Below, in pieces: positions 25,051 through 33,286 of a stretch of 64,000 nucleotides of DNA (positions are counted from its first letter, which is position 1; each line of letters starts with the position of its first letter). Location of the stretch: contig NZ_VOQR01000001.1 of the NCBI RefSeq assembly GCF_007995065.1, positions 1,243,001 through 1,307,000 of the forward strand, in the 5' to 3' direction. Source of the DNA: Sphingomonas ginsenosidivorax (lineage in GTDB: Bacteria > Pseudomonadota > Alphaproteobacteria > Sphingomonadales > Sphingomonadaceae). The translations under genes were made by a program, and so were the position numbers. Under the pieces are notes generated by a model. That model worked only from the letters and a program-made list of their open reading frames with translations, ran no database searches and had not been told where the DNA came from.

Positions 25051-25970
25051 TGCAGCCGCGCTGTCCGATCTGCGGCAACGCGCACTGGCTCGACCGCGGC
25101 TGGCCCGAATGCAGCCATTGCCGGCTGATCGTGCGTGATTTTGACGACCTCCCGGCCGTCGCGCGGGAGGTGCAGGCGCGGCTCGCGGCGGGGGCGGTCG
25201 ACCTTGCCGACGAGCCATCCGCGGCGTGGCGGCTCGATGGCGCCGGGCTGCGCAATGCGGCCTGGCGCTACGGCTTTGCGGTCTCGCCGGGCCTCGCGCC
25301 TGACGGACAGCCCGCCGTGGCGACGACGAGCCCGGCCGTCACCTTGCCGCACGACGTCGCGCTGGCGGTCATGGCGCGTCCGGCCGATGCCGACGACGTG
25401 GTCGACCTCGCCACCCTTCTGCGCGACCGGTTCGCGCGGATCGTCGTCCTGATCGACGGCACGGCCGACGACCTCGCGGCGATCGTGGCGCGTGCGCCCT
25501 GGGTGTCAGGGCATGCGCACCCGCTGGACGGCGATTTCGCCGCGCAGCGCAACCGGCTGCAGGACCTGGCGGGCACGCGCTGGGTGCTCCAGCTCGACTC
25601 CGACGAGCGGCCCGATCCGGCACTGCTGGCGGCGATCGGATGGCTGGTCGAAGGGGCCGACCGCGACGGTCTGCGGTCGCTGGGGCTTCCCCGCCGCAAC
25701 ATGGTCGATGGCGCGCAGTCCGCGCTCTATCCCGACATCCAGTACCGGCTTAATCGCAGCGATATCCGCTTCCAGAACCGCGTCCACGAACGCCCGGTGG
25801 TCCCGTTCGCCGAAAGCTCGCTCGCGCTCGCAGGCGCGATCGAACACCGGCTCGACGGTGACCGCGTCCGCGCGCGGACGAAGATCTACGAGGCGATGTC
25901 GACCGGCGCGGGGCGCCCCGAGGACGAGACGCGGCTGCTCGAACCCTTCGACCCGATCGCGGTGCGATAG
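25050..25970 (+). CDS. zinc-ribbon plus GT-A (GT2-like) glycosyltransferase fusion
   Basis: 306 residues. The N-terminus is a four-cysteine zinc ribbon (Cys5, Cys8, Cys21, Cys24; CPIC and CSHC). A degraded GT-A domain occupies about 95-290: AQRNRLQDLAGTRWVLQLDS followed by DERPDP resembles the DxD region of WaaE/KdtX-type glucosyltransferases. No membrane helix. Donor and acceptor are unknown. The start ATG overlaps the DUF2218 stop. Its last 85 bp overlap, on the opposite strand, the 3' end of the GT4 gene. Confidence 0.72.
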   Translation: MQPRCPICGNAHWLDRGWPECSHCRLIVRDFDDLPAVAREVQARLAAGAVDLADEPSAAWRLDGAGLRNAAWRYGFAVSPGLAPDGQPAVATTSPAVTLPHDVALAVMARPADADDVVDLATLLRDRFARIVVLIDGTADDLAAIVARAPWVSGHAHPLDGDFAAQRNRLQDLAGTRWVLQLDSDERPDPALLAAIGWLVEGADRDGLRSLGLPRRNMVDGAQSALYPDIQYRLNRSDIRFQNRVHERPVVPFAESSLALAGAIEHRLDGDRVRARTKIYEAMSTGAGRPEDETRLLEPFDPIAVR

Positions 25971-27112
25971 GCGGCGATCGTCTGCGTCGCGAGCGTCTCG
26001 CGCGTGAACTGCCCCGACGCCGCGCGGCTCGCTTCGGCGAAGTGCGCGCGGGCGTCCGGGTCGCGGATCAGGCGCCGCAGCGGGTCGGCGAGGTCGGGTC
26101 CCGAACAGGTCGCGGCGAGCAGCCCCGCGCCGCTCTCGCCGATGAACAGCCGGGCGCTCGGATCCTCGGCGCACGCGACCACCGGCCGCCCGAACATCAT
26201 CGCCTCCTGATAGACCAGCCCGAAACTCTCGTAGCGCGACGGCGCGACGACGATGTGCGCGGCTTCCATCAGGTCGTGGAGCACCGGGTCGCCGACGCGG
26301 TGGAAACAGCGGACATGCGCGCGGGCCGAGCCCGGCAGCGCGGCGAGCGTATCGTCGGTCACCCCGACGATCGTCAGCCGGAACGCGTCGAGCGTTCCCG
26401 CGTGCGCCTCGCCGCTCAGGATCGTCAGCGCGGACAACAGCGCGTCGAACCCCTTGCGGTGCTCGTCGCGCCCGACGAACAGCAGCTCGACCGGTGAGCC
26501 GCCCGGGTAGGCGGCGGCTTGGCCGCGCGTGACGATTTCGGGCGGCAGGCTGAGCCCGATTACCGCATGGCGCGGCCCCGGGCCGGGGACGCCGTACAGC
26601 GCGGCGATCTTGCCGGCATGGAGCGCGGTGTTCGAGATGAGCGCCCCGGCGCGCGCCGACCAGCGTTCCAGCATCATTGCCACACGCCGGTCGAACCGGT
26701 CCCTGAGCGACGTCGCGGTCGCCGCCGAGGTCGCCGCCGGCGTCGAGTTGCGCGTCGCCAGCGGCGCCGGACCGGCCAGCGCGATCGCCAGCCCGGGGGC
26801 GTACCAGTTGGTCGCCTCGATCACGTCGAACGGCCGCCGCGCATGTTCGGCATGCACCGCACGCAGGAAGGCGAGCGGTCCGATGACGTGGCCGATTCCG
26901 GCCAGTTTGCGCACCCGTGCTGCCAGCGACGTCTCGCCGACGCCGCAGCCGATCACCTCGACGTCGCCGTCGCGATCGCGGGTGCGCCGGTCCATCGTGA
27001 AGACGCGGACGTCATGCCCGGCTTGCGACAGGGCCTGCACGATCTCGCGCGCGGCACGCGACAGCCCGCTCTTCTCGGGCGGGTACGCCCAGGTGATGAG
27101 TCCGATCCTCAT
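25886..27112 (-). CDS. GT4-family glycosyltransferase
   Basis: 408 residues of GT-B fold. The N-terminal half opens MRIGLITWAYPPEKSGLSRA (nucleotide-sugar transferase type). The C-terminal half has the EX7E motif in SRYESFGLVYQEAMMFGRP. It probably transfers a hexose from a nucleotide sugar to a lipid or glycan acceptor. The final about 20 residues (SSSRVSSSGRPAPVDIAS) are low-complexity and lie in the 85-bp overlap with the convergent gene. It is divergent from the sucrose-phosphate synthase gene. Confidence 0.85.
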   Translation of the reverse strand: MRIGLITWAYPPEKSGLSRAAREIVQALSQAGHDVRVFTMDRRTRDRDGDVEVIGCGVGETSLAARVRKLAGIGHVIGPLAFLRAVHAEHARRPFDVIEATNWYAPGLAIALAGPAPLATRNSTPAATSAATATSLRDRFDRRVAMMLERWSARAGALISNTALHAGKIAALYGVPGPGPRHAVIGLSLPPEIVTRGQAAAYPGGSPVELLFVGRDEHRKGFDALLSALTILSGEAHAGTLDAFRLTIVGVTDDTLAALPGSARAHVRCFHRVGDPVLHDLMEAAHIVVAPSRYESFGLVYQEAMMFGRPVVACAEDPSARLFIGESGAGLLAATCSGPDLADPLRRLIRDPDARAHFAEASRAASGQFTRETLATQTIAAYRTAIGSKGSSSRVSSSGRPAPVDIAS

Positions 27113-27171
27113 TGCGTTCCGACAATCGTGCCAACCTGCATCAATAACTCGTTTTTTGCCTCATCGGGACG

Positions 27172-27197
27172 GGAACCCCGCATACCGACCGGCGGTT
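27172..27197 (+). promoter_or_regulatory. candidate EcfG-type (general stress sigma) promoter
   Basis: GGAAC at 27172-27176 is followed after 17 bases by GGTT at 27194-27197, close to the alphaproteobacterial EcfG consensus GGAAC-N16/17-CGTT. It lies 48 bases upstream of the sucrose-phosphate synthase start. One mismatch, so tentative. Confidence 0.35.
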
Positions 27198-27245
27198 CCC
27201 CTCGCTCATGAATTCCAGATGAACGCTTTTTTGAACGGAGGCCGG

Positions 27246-29333
27246 GTGTTCGTTCTCCACATCGCGCTACAGGGATGCCTGCGCGCCCAAGACGTCGAAT
27301 ATGGTCTCACCGCCGACACCGGGGGCCATATCCGGTACCTGCTGGACCTGGTGACGGCGAGCCGGCGCAACGCCGCGATCGACCGGATCGAGATCGTCAC
27401 GCGCGCCTTCCATCACATGGCTTATGCCGAATGCTATGCCGAGCCGGTCGAGACGATCGACGGCACGACGCGGATCGTCCGGCTGGCGACCGCGTCCGCC
27501 GACTATCTGGTCAAGGAAGACCTGTGGACCGAGCATGACAGCCTGGTCGACGCGCTCGTCGCGCATATCGACGCGCTCGATCGGCGGCCGGACGTGCTCC
27601 ACGCGCATTATGCCGATGCCGGGCTCGTCGCCGCGCGCGTGTCCGCCCGCTCCGGCATCCCCTACGTCTTCACCGCGCACTCGCTGGGGCGGGTCAAGCG
27701 CGCCGCATTCGACCGCGACTGCGCCGAGACCGCCGGGCTCGATCGCCGCATCGCGATCGAGGAAGAGGCGATCGCGGGCGCCGCGGCGATCATCGCGTCG
27801 TCGCGCGACGAGGCCGAGGTGCAATATGCCGGCTACGACGCCTACGACCCGGGTCGCATCCGCGTGTTCGCGCCGGGCAGCGACCTGAAGCAGTTCGCGG
27901 ACAGCGCGCGCGACCCGCGTGTCGAGGCGACGATCGACCGCTTCCTCGACGCGCCGGACAAGCCCGTGATCCTCGCGATCGCGCGGCCGGTCACGAAGAA
28001 GAACCTGGCGGCGCTCGTCCATGCCTATGGCCGGTCGCTCGCGTTGCAGGCGACGGCGAACCTCGTGATCTTCGCGGGCAGCCGCGACGACCTGACCACG
28101 CTAGAACCCGAAATCCGCGACAATCTCGCCGAGCTGCTCCAGCTGATCGACCGCTACGACCTCTACGGCAAGGTCGCCTATCCCAAGACCCACCGCCCCG
28201 ACGACGTCGCAGCGATCTACGCGCACGCCCGTGCACGTCGCGGCGTGTTCGCGAACCCCGCGCTCAACGAGCCGTTCGGTCTGACCCTGCTCGAGGCCGC
28301 GGCGAGCGGGCTGCCGGTCGTCGCGACCGACAGCGGCGGCCCGAACGACATCGTCGAGACCTGCGGCAACGGCATCCTCGTCGACCCGCGCTCGCCCGGG
28401 GCGATCACCGACGCGCTGCTCGCGATCCTGTCCGACCCCGCGCTGTGGGACCGCTACGCCGCGGCGGGATCGGTCGCGATCAAGGCCTATGACTGGGACC
28501 GCCACGTCGCGCTCTATGCCGAGCTGCTGGCCGACGTGGTCGATGGCGCGACGACGGCGACGGCGCAGCCAGACCTGCTGCTCGTCTCCGATATCGACGG
28601 CACGCTGATCGGCTGCGCCGAATCCGTCGTCGATTTCGCCAGCTGGCACAGCGCGCAGGTCGATGTCGCCTTCGCGATCGCGACCGGGCGCAGCTTCCAC
28701 AGCGCGATGGCGGTGCTCGGCCAGCACGATGCGCCGCGTCCCGAGATCCTGATCACGTCGGTCGGCTCCGAAATCTATTACCGCGCCTATCGCGGCGCGG
28801 TGTACGACCGCGACGCCGAATGGGAGGCGATCATCGCCGCGGGCTGGGACCGCGAGGCGGTCGCGGCCCTGATCGCCGACCAGGGCGGGCTGGTCCCGCA
28901 GGCCGCCCTCGAGCAGCGCCGGTTCAAGCTCAGCTATTTCGCCGACGGCGACCGCGATGCGGGGGAGCGGGTCCGCGCGCTGCTCGCGGCACACGGCCAC
29001 AGCTGCTCGATCATCCAGAGCCATGGGCGCTATATCGACATCCTGCCGCATGCCGCATCCAAGGGCACCGCGGTCGAGCATGTCCGCCGCCGTCTTGGCC
29101 TCGCCCCGCGCCAGGTGATCGTCGCGGGCGATAGCGGCAACGACATCGAGATGCTCCGCTCGGCGCGCCACGCGATCATCGTCGGCAACTATTCCGACGG
29201 GCTCGCCGCCCGCGCCGACCTGTCGCACGGCTATGTCGCGGTCGGTCATCATGCCCGCGGCGTCCTCGAGGGTGTGGTGCATTTCCGAGAGGGGGTCGCC
29301 GACACTTCGGCCGGCACGCTGAAGGCGTCGTGA
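27246..29333 (+). CDS. sucrose-phosphate synthase fused to HAD-IIB sucrose-phosphatase-like domain
   Basis: 695 residues. The N-terminal GT4 half matches sucrose-phosphate synthases: ADTGGHIRYLLDLV, HAHYADAGLVAARVSARSG then FTAHSLGRVKR, ARPVTKKNLAALVHAYG, and EX7E at Glu342/Glu350. The C-terminal half (from about 440) is a HAD-IIB phosphatase with DIDGT at 449-453 and AGDSGNDIEM near 610. Expected reactions are UDP-glucose plus fructose-6-phosphate to sucrose-6-phosphate, then dephosphorylation. GGAGG lies four bases before the GTG at 27246, preferred over ATG 27219. The stop overlaps the next gene (GTGA). Sucrose as product is inferred; a related sugar is possible. Confidence 0.85.
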   Translation: MFVLHIALQGCLRAQDVEYGLTADTGGHIRYLLDLVTASRRNAAIDRIEIVTRAFHHMAYAECYAEPVETIDGTTRIVRLATASADYLVKEDLWTEHDSLVDALVAHIDALDRRPDVLHAHYADAGLVAARVSARSGIPYVFTAHSLGRVKRAAFDRDCAETAGLDRRIAIEEEAIAGAAAIIASSRDEAEVQYAGYDAYDPGRIRVFAPGSDLKQFADSARDPRVEATIDRFLDAPDKPVILAIARPVTKKNLAALVHAYGRSLALQATANLVIFAGSRDDLTTLEPEIRDNLAELLQLIDRYDLYGKVAYPKTHRPDDVAAIYAHARARRGVFANPALNEPFGLTLLEAAASGLPVVATDSGGPNDIVETCGNGILVDPRSPGAITDALLAILSDPALWDRYAAAGSVAIKAYDWDRHVALYAELLADVVDGATTATAQPDLLLVSDIDGTLIGCAESVVDFASWHSAQVDVAFAIATGRSFHSAMAVLGQHDAPRPEILITSVGSEIYYRAYRGAVYDRDAEWEAIIAAGWDREAVAALIADQGGLVPQAALEQRRFKLSYFADGDRDAGERVRALLAAHGHSCSIIQSHGRYIDILPHAASKGTAVEHVRRRLGLAPRQVIVAGDSGNDIEMLRSARHAIIVGNYSDGLAARADLSHGYVAVGHHARGVLEGVVHFREGVADTSAGTLKAS

Positions 29334-30181
29334 CGCTCAGCGTTTTGACGCTGGTCCGCGGGCGCCGCGACCATCTCGTCAACCTGATCGCCGGCCTCGA
29401 CGCTTCGACGCAGGCGCCCGATGAGCTCGTCATCGCCTATATGCAGGACGAGGCGCCCGCCGGATTGCCCGCGACCGCGTTCCCGGTGCGGATGGTGCAG
29501 GTGCCGGGCGAGCCGATGCCGCTCGCCGCCGCGCGCAACCGCGCGGCCGAGGCGGCGCGCGGGGAGACACTCGTCTTCCTCGACGTCGACTGCATCCCGT
29601 CGCCGACGCTCGTCGCGCGCTATGCCGAGACGGCGGGGCAGGGCGTTCGGCTCGGCGAGGTGCTGTACCTGCCCGCGGGGGCCACCGAAGGCGGGCTCGA
29701 TCCGGAGCGGCTCGACCGGCTAGGCGTCCGCCACCCGGCCAAACCCGCGATCGCGCTGGACGAGGTTCGCCCGACCCCCGATCACGGCGAGCTCTGGGGC
29801 CTGTCCTTCGCACTGTCCGCCACCGACTGGGCGGCGGCCGGCGGCATGGACGAACGCTATGTCGGCTATGGCGCGGAGGAGACCGACTTCGCCGCGCGCC
29901 TGGAGGCGGCCGGCGTGCCGATGGCGTGGGTCGGCGGCGCGCGGGCGTGGCACCAGCATCATGCGGTGCACATGCCGCCCTACCAGCATTTCGACTCGAT
30001 CCTGCGCAACGCGGCGCTGTTCCGCGCGACCTGGGGCCGCTGGTGCATGGACTATTGGCTCGGGCAATTCGCGGAACGCGGGATGATCCGGATCGACGAC
30101 GCCGCAATTACCGTGCTCCGGCATCCGAACGCCGACGAGATCGCGGCGTCGCGGATGCCGGACACGACCTTATTCAGCTGA
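29330..30181 (+). CDS. GT-A glycosyltransferase (GT2/galactosyltransferase-like)
   Basis: 283 residues. The GTG start overlaps the upstream stop, so it is coupled to the sucrose-phosphate synthase. GT2 features: [40 protein letters not shown] then VDCIP (the DxD), and GGMDERYVGYGAEETDFAARL, the block shared with galactosyltransferase C-terminal domains. It may glycosylate the product of its neighbour. The 3' end overlaps the convergent glycosyltransferase by 12 bp. Confidence 0.82.
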   Translation: MTLSVLTLVRGRRDHLVNLIAGLDASTQAPDELVIAYMQDEAPAGLPATAFPVRMVQVPGEPMPLAAARNRAAEAARGETLVFLDVDCIPSPTLVARYAETAGQGVRLGEVLYLPAGATEGGLDPERLDRLGVRHPAKPAIALDEVRPTPDHGELWGLSFALSATDWAAAGGMDERYVGYGAEETDFAARLEAAGVPMAWVGGARAWHQHHAVHMPPYQHFDSILRNAALFRATWGRWCMDYWLGQFAERGMIRIDDAAITVLRHPNADEIAASRMPDTTLFS

Positions 30182-31279
30182 CCAGAGCGACGTCGCGAGG
30201 TCGTCCAGATACGCCGCCGCCACGTGCGCTGAATCGGCGTCGTACAGGTCGGCCAGCGCGGCCGGGTCGAGCGCCTTGGCCGCATCGAGGATTCCGCGCC
30301 ACGGCGCCAGCGCCCCCGGCCAGGACGGCAGCGCGACCGCCGCACCCAGCTCCGCCAGCCGCTCGGCCTTCCGGGTCTGCTCGCCGAAATAGCGCCATTC
30401 GGGCGCACAGACGTAGGGGCGTCCGACGCGCGCGATCTCGTGGACCGTGTTGTCGCCTGCCGACGCGATGACGACGTCCGCCGCGGCGATATGGTCGGTG
30501 ACGCCCGGCACCCAGCCGAGCTCGACCAGATTGCCGAAATCGGTCTCGTGCCCCTCGCGGTGCACGGGCCCCAGCACCAGCCACAGCGCATCCGGCACCG
30601 CGCGCGCCGCCATCGTCAGCGGCGCATAGGGCGTCCCCGCCCCGCCGCCGCCGGTCAGCACGACGACGATCTCCTTGTCCGGATCGAGCCCGAGTTTCGC
30701 ACGCGCCTCGGCCCGCGTCGGCACAGGGTCTACCGTCGTGCAGAGCCCGCCTGCGTAGCACGTCTTCGCGCGCACCCAGTCGGGCGTGTCGTCCTGCTCC
30801 AGCGCTTCGCCGAACGGTGCGAGCAGCCCGACGCTCGCCTGGTACGCGCCGAGATGGCCGGGATCGAGGCGGTCGCCGTGCATCCTTATGCTGATCGCCG
30901 GCACGCTCGCGATCCGTGCGAGCAGCGCGATCTCCGCCGACACGTCGACGACGAACAGCGCCGGATCGACGTCGTCGAGATGGTCGATGATCGTCCGCAT
31001 CGTCGCCCGCGTCTGCGCTACGCCCAGCGGGACGCAGTGCATCACCTCCGGCGTCGGTTGCGCGAAAAGGCCTCGCGTCGGCACCGGCGCACCGATCATG
31101 TCGGGCAGCGCGGTGATGCTGATCTCGCGCTCGAACCCGTCGAACAGGGAGGGCTTCGCGGTGAGGATCGTGACGGGGCGGGCGGCAGGCAGCTCGCGGA
31201 TGATCGCCATCGCCCGATTCGCATGGCCGCGACCCTGGTGATGGATGAAGAAGGTGATCGGTTTCAGGCGGTCGTCCAA
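30170..31279 (-). CDS. MurG/GT28-like glycosyltransferase
   Basis: 369 residues of GT-B type. The opening FFIHHQGRGHANRAMAIIRE resembles the MurG-like GHG loop, the middle has VVVLTGGGGAGTPYAPLTM, and the C-terminal donor region has SAGDNTVHEIARVGRPYVC. The donor is probably a UDP-sugar; the acceptor is unknown. The start is TTG 31279, six bases after GGAG. It converges on the GT2 gene and is separated from the sulfotransferase-like gene by a palindromic repeat. Confidence 0.75.
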   Translation of the reverse strand: MDDRLKPITFFIHHQGRGHANRAMAIIRELPAARPVTILTAKPSLFDGFEREISITALPDMIGAPVPTRGLFAQPTPEVMHCVPLGVAQTRATMRTIIDHLDDVDPALFVVDVSAEIALLARIASVPAISIRMHGDRLDPGHLGAYQASVGLLAPFGEALEQDDTPDWVRAKTCYAGGLCTTVDPVPTRAEARAKLGLDPDKEIVVVLTGGGGAGTPYAPLTMAARAVPDALWLVLGPVHREGHETDFGNLVELGWVPGVTDHIAAADVVIASAGDNTVHEIARVGRPYVCAPEWRYFGEQTRKAERLAELGAAVALPSWPGALAPWRGILDAAKALDPAALADLYDADSAHVAAAYLDDLATSLWSAE

Positions 31280-31330
31280 AATATGCTCCCCCGGTTCCGC
31301 GTTGAAGCGCGGACCATAACTGTCCTACCG

Positions 31331-31448
31331 CCGTCACCCCGGACTTGTTCCGGGGTCCATCGTTCGGCGAAATCTAAAGCGTAGTGGATAATCTAAAGCG
31401 TAGTGGATACGCGGCACCATGGACCCCGGAACCAGTCCGGGGTGACGG
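31331..31448. repeat. interspersed palindromic element, family D copy 1
   Basis: The element begins CCGTCACCCCGGACTTGTTC and ends with the inverted counterpart CCAGTCCGGGGTGACGG, giving about 20-base arms. The centre holds a 19-bp tandem duplication at 31371-31408 (AATCTAAAGCGTAGTGGAT twice). Related CCGTCACCC-ended elements lie at 38323-38410 and 38434-38531. Confidence 0.8.
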
Positions 31449-31459
31449 TAGCGGGTGGA

Positions 31460-32236
31460 TCACCCGCCCGGGCTTGCCCCGTACCGCGCGCGCAGACCGA
31501 ACGCCGCCTCGACCTCGGGATCGAGCCACGCCTCGATATGCCCCGCATCCGCCGCAGCCAGCTCGGCGTAGCGGGTCGGGCGATAGGGTTCGTACCCTTG
31601 CCCCTTATAGCTCGTGATCGCCTCGAACGTCGTCGGCGCCTCGATCCCCGCCGCATCCGCCAGCGCCGTCACGAACCCCGCCGGATCGCGCGCGAAGGCG
31701 TCGTAGCCGACGAGCGCGACATTGTGCGCGCGGCCCGTCAGCGTGGTCCAGTGGCGCAACTTGGCGGTGCGCTTGGCGATGCAGTTGGCGAAGCGCTCCC
31801 CCGTCTCTGGATCGCGCTCGTGGAGCATCTCGCTGCCGAGCATCGGGTGTCCCGGCTCGACATGGCCGAAATGCTCGTCCCAATAGCTGTGCCAGTCGCT
31901 GCGGATGAACGCGTCGAACGGCTGCGCCTTCAGGTCCGGATGCGCGTGCCACGGCTGGCGGTGCAGGCTGCGCACCCAGTCGAACGCGTCGCGCGCGACC
32001 ACCACGACGAGCGTATCCTTCATGAACACGCTCTGGCGCGGCACGAACCAGTGCTTGAACCCGAACGCCTCGGTCATTGTCACCGACGGCAGGTTCGCCT
32101 CGATCGTCCGGGTGACGAGGTTGGTCCCGCTGCACCGCGAGCCGTAGATCTGGACGCGTGAGATGGGGACGTCGCCGCGCTTGACGACGCGCAGGCCGGG
32201 AAGGGGCTCGGCCCAGGGAATCGGGGAATGGGTCAC
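31460..32236 (-). CDS. P-loop sulfotransferase-like protein
   Basis: About 258 residues. The N-terminal strand-loop IYGSRCSGTNLVTRTIEANL is the 5'-phosphosulfate binding-type P-loop of sulfotransferase-like proteins, followed by helices and VVVVARDAFDWVRSLHRQPW, where Arg/Ser would contact the 3'-phosphate. A PAPS-dependent sulfotransferase is plausible but not certain; some relatives have no assigned activity. The start is GTG 32236 (VTHSPIPW), chosen over TTG 32272; neither ribosome site is strong. It lies beside the glycosyltransferases and could modify their product. Confidence 0.62.
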   Translation of the reverse strand: MTHSPIPWAEPLPGLRVVKRGDVPISRVQIYGSRCSGTNLVTRTIEANLPSVTMTEAFGFKHWFVPRQSVFMKDTLVVVVARDAFDWVRSLHRQPWHAHPDLKAQPFDAFIRSDWHSYWDEHFGHVEPGHPMLGSEMLHERDPETGERFANCIAKRTAKLRHWTTLTGRAHNVALVGYDAFARDPAGFVTALADAAGIEAPTTFEAITSYKGQGYEPYRPTRYAELAAADAGHIEAWLDPEVEAAFGLRARYGASPGG

Positions 32237-32369
32237 GCCGCCGCCGCTAGATCGACCCGGCCGGCTTCGCAACCATCTGCATGATGACGCGGATTAGGGC
32301 GCGCCGCGACCGGCATAGGATGCTATGGCGACATTAGAGGTGTTGCCGTGGAGTCCTGCGTGCACCCTC

Positions 32370-32417
32370 GGCGCCCCGCACGCGGCATCTCGGTGTCACA
32401 CGGGCGGGCGGGGCGCC
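32370..32417. other. inverted repeat in a 329-bp gene-free stretch
   Basis: GGCGCCCCGC at 32370-32379 and GCGGGGCGCC at 32408-32417 pair perfectly across 28 bases, and CTTCCTC follows. It may be a terminator or leader structure. The stretch 32237-32565 between the sulfotransferase-like gene and pcm shows no convincing gene; short frames there lack ribosome sites. Confidence 0.4.
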
Positions 32418-32565
32418 CTTCCTCATCGCTGGCAGCCGTGCGACACGCCGGGACTGGTCGATTTCGATGCGTCTCGATCTTGGCGTGCGCGGCTCGTCGC
32501 GATACAGGTCGGACCATCAACAAGTGTATTGCATGACTAAAACAGTTGTGCGACAGGATGGCCCC

Positions 32566-33264
32566 ATGAACACGATGACTCTCCCGATTGGCACAAACCC
32601 GGCCGGCACGAACCCGTCTGGTACCGGTTTCGAGGCGATGCGCCACGCGATGGTCGCGAGCCAGTTGCGCACCAACGCGGTCAACGACCAGCGCGTCGTC
32701 GCGGCGATGGCCCGCGTCCCGCGCGAGGACTTCCTGCCCGCCGACGTCCGCGGCCTCGCCTATCGCGACACCGCCATTCCGCTCGGCGCCGGGCGCAGCG
32801 CGAACCTGCCGATGGCGACCGGTCGCCTGCTCACCGAAGCCTATCTGACGGCGACCGACCGCGTGCTGCTGATCGGCGCGGCGACCGGCTACACCGCCGC
32901 GGTCCTCGCCGGGATCGTCGCGCACGTCACCGCGGTCGAGAGCGACGCCGCGCTGGTCGCGATCGCGCGCGCCGCGCTGTCGGGCATCGCCAATGTCGAA
33001 CTGGTCGAGGGGCCGCTCGCCGAGGGCCATCCCGGCGCACCCTATGACGTGCTGATCGTCGACGGCGCGGTCGAGCAGCTTCCCGACGCGCTGGTCGCGC
33101 AGGTGAAGACCGGCGGCCGCGTCGTGTCGGGGCTCGTCGAGCGCGGCGTGACGCGTCTCGCTTCGGGTCGCAAGACCGATGGCGGGTTCGGCCTCGCGGC
33201 ATTCGTCGACACCGATTGCGTGGGGCTCCCGGGCTTCGCGCTCGCGAAACCGTTCAGGTTCTGA
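32566..33264 (+). CDS. pcm: protein-L-isoaspartate O-methyltransferase
   Basis: 232 residues. SAM-dependent methyltransferase of the Pcm family that repairs isoaspartyl residues. Signatures: MVASQLRTNAVNDQRVVAAM, MARVPREDFLP, VLLIGAATGYTAAVLAGI (motif I with GxxxG) and VTAVESDAALVAIARAAL. The usual catalytic-region glycine loop is present but the family's DGxxG motif is weak. The start is ATG 32566 (MNTMTLPI) after AGGATGG; ATG 32533 is the alternative. Located just before tolC, as in many alphaproteobacteria. Confidence 0.82.
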   Translation: MNTMTLPIGTNPAGTNPSGTGFEAMRHAMVASQLRTNAVNDQRVVAAMARVPREDFLPADVRGLAYRDTAIPLGAGRSANLPMATGRLLTEAYLTATDRVLLIGAATGYTAAVLAGIVAHVTAVESDAALVAIARAALSGIANVELVEGPLAEGHPGAPYDVLIVDGAVEQLPDALVAQVKTGGRVVSGLVERGVTRLASGRKTDGGFGLAAFVDTDCVGLPGFALAKPFRF

Positions 33265-33286
33265 CGGCGTGCTGGGGGGCATCGCC

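Noticed and set aside
32325..32540. 71-codon frame before pcm
   Set aside because: No ribosome site, composition unlike neighbours, and it contains an inverted repeat.
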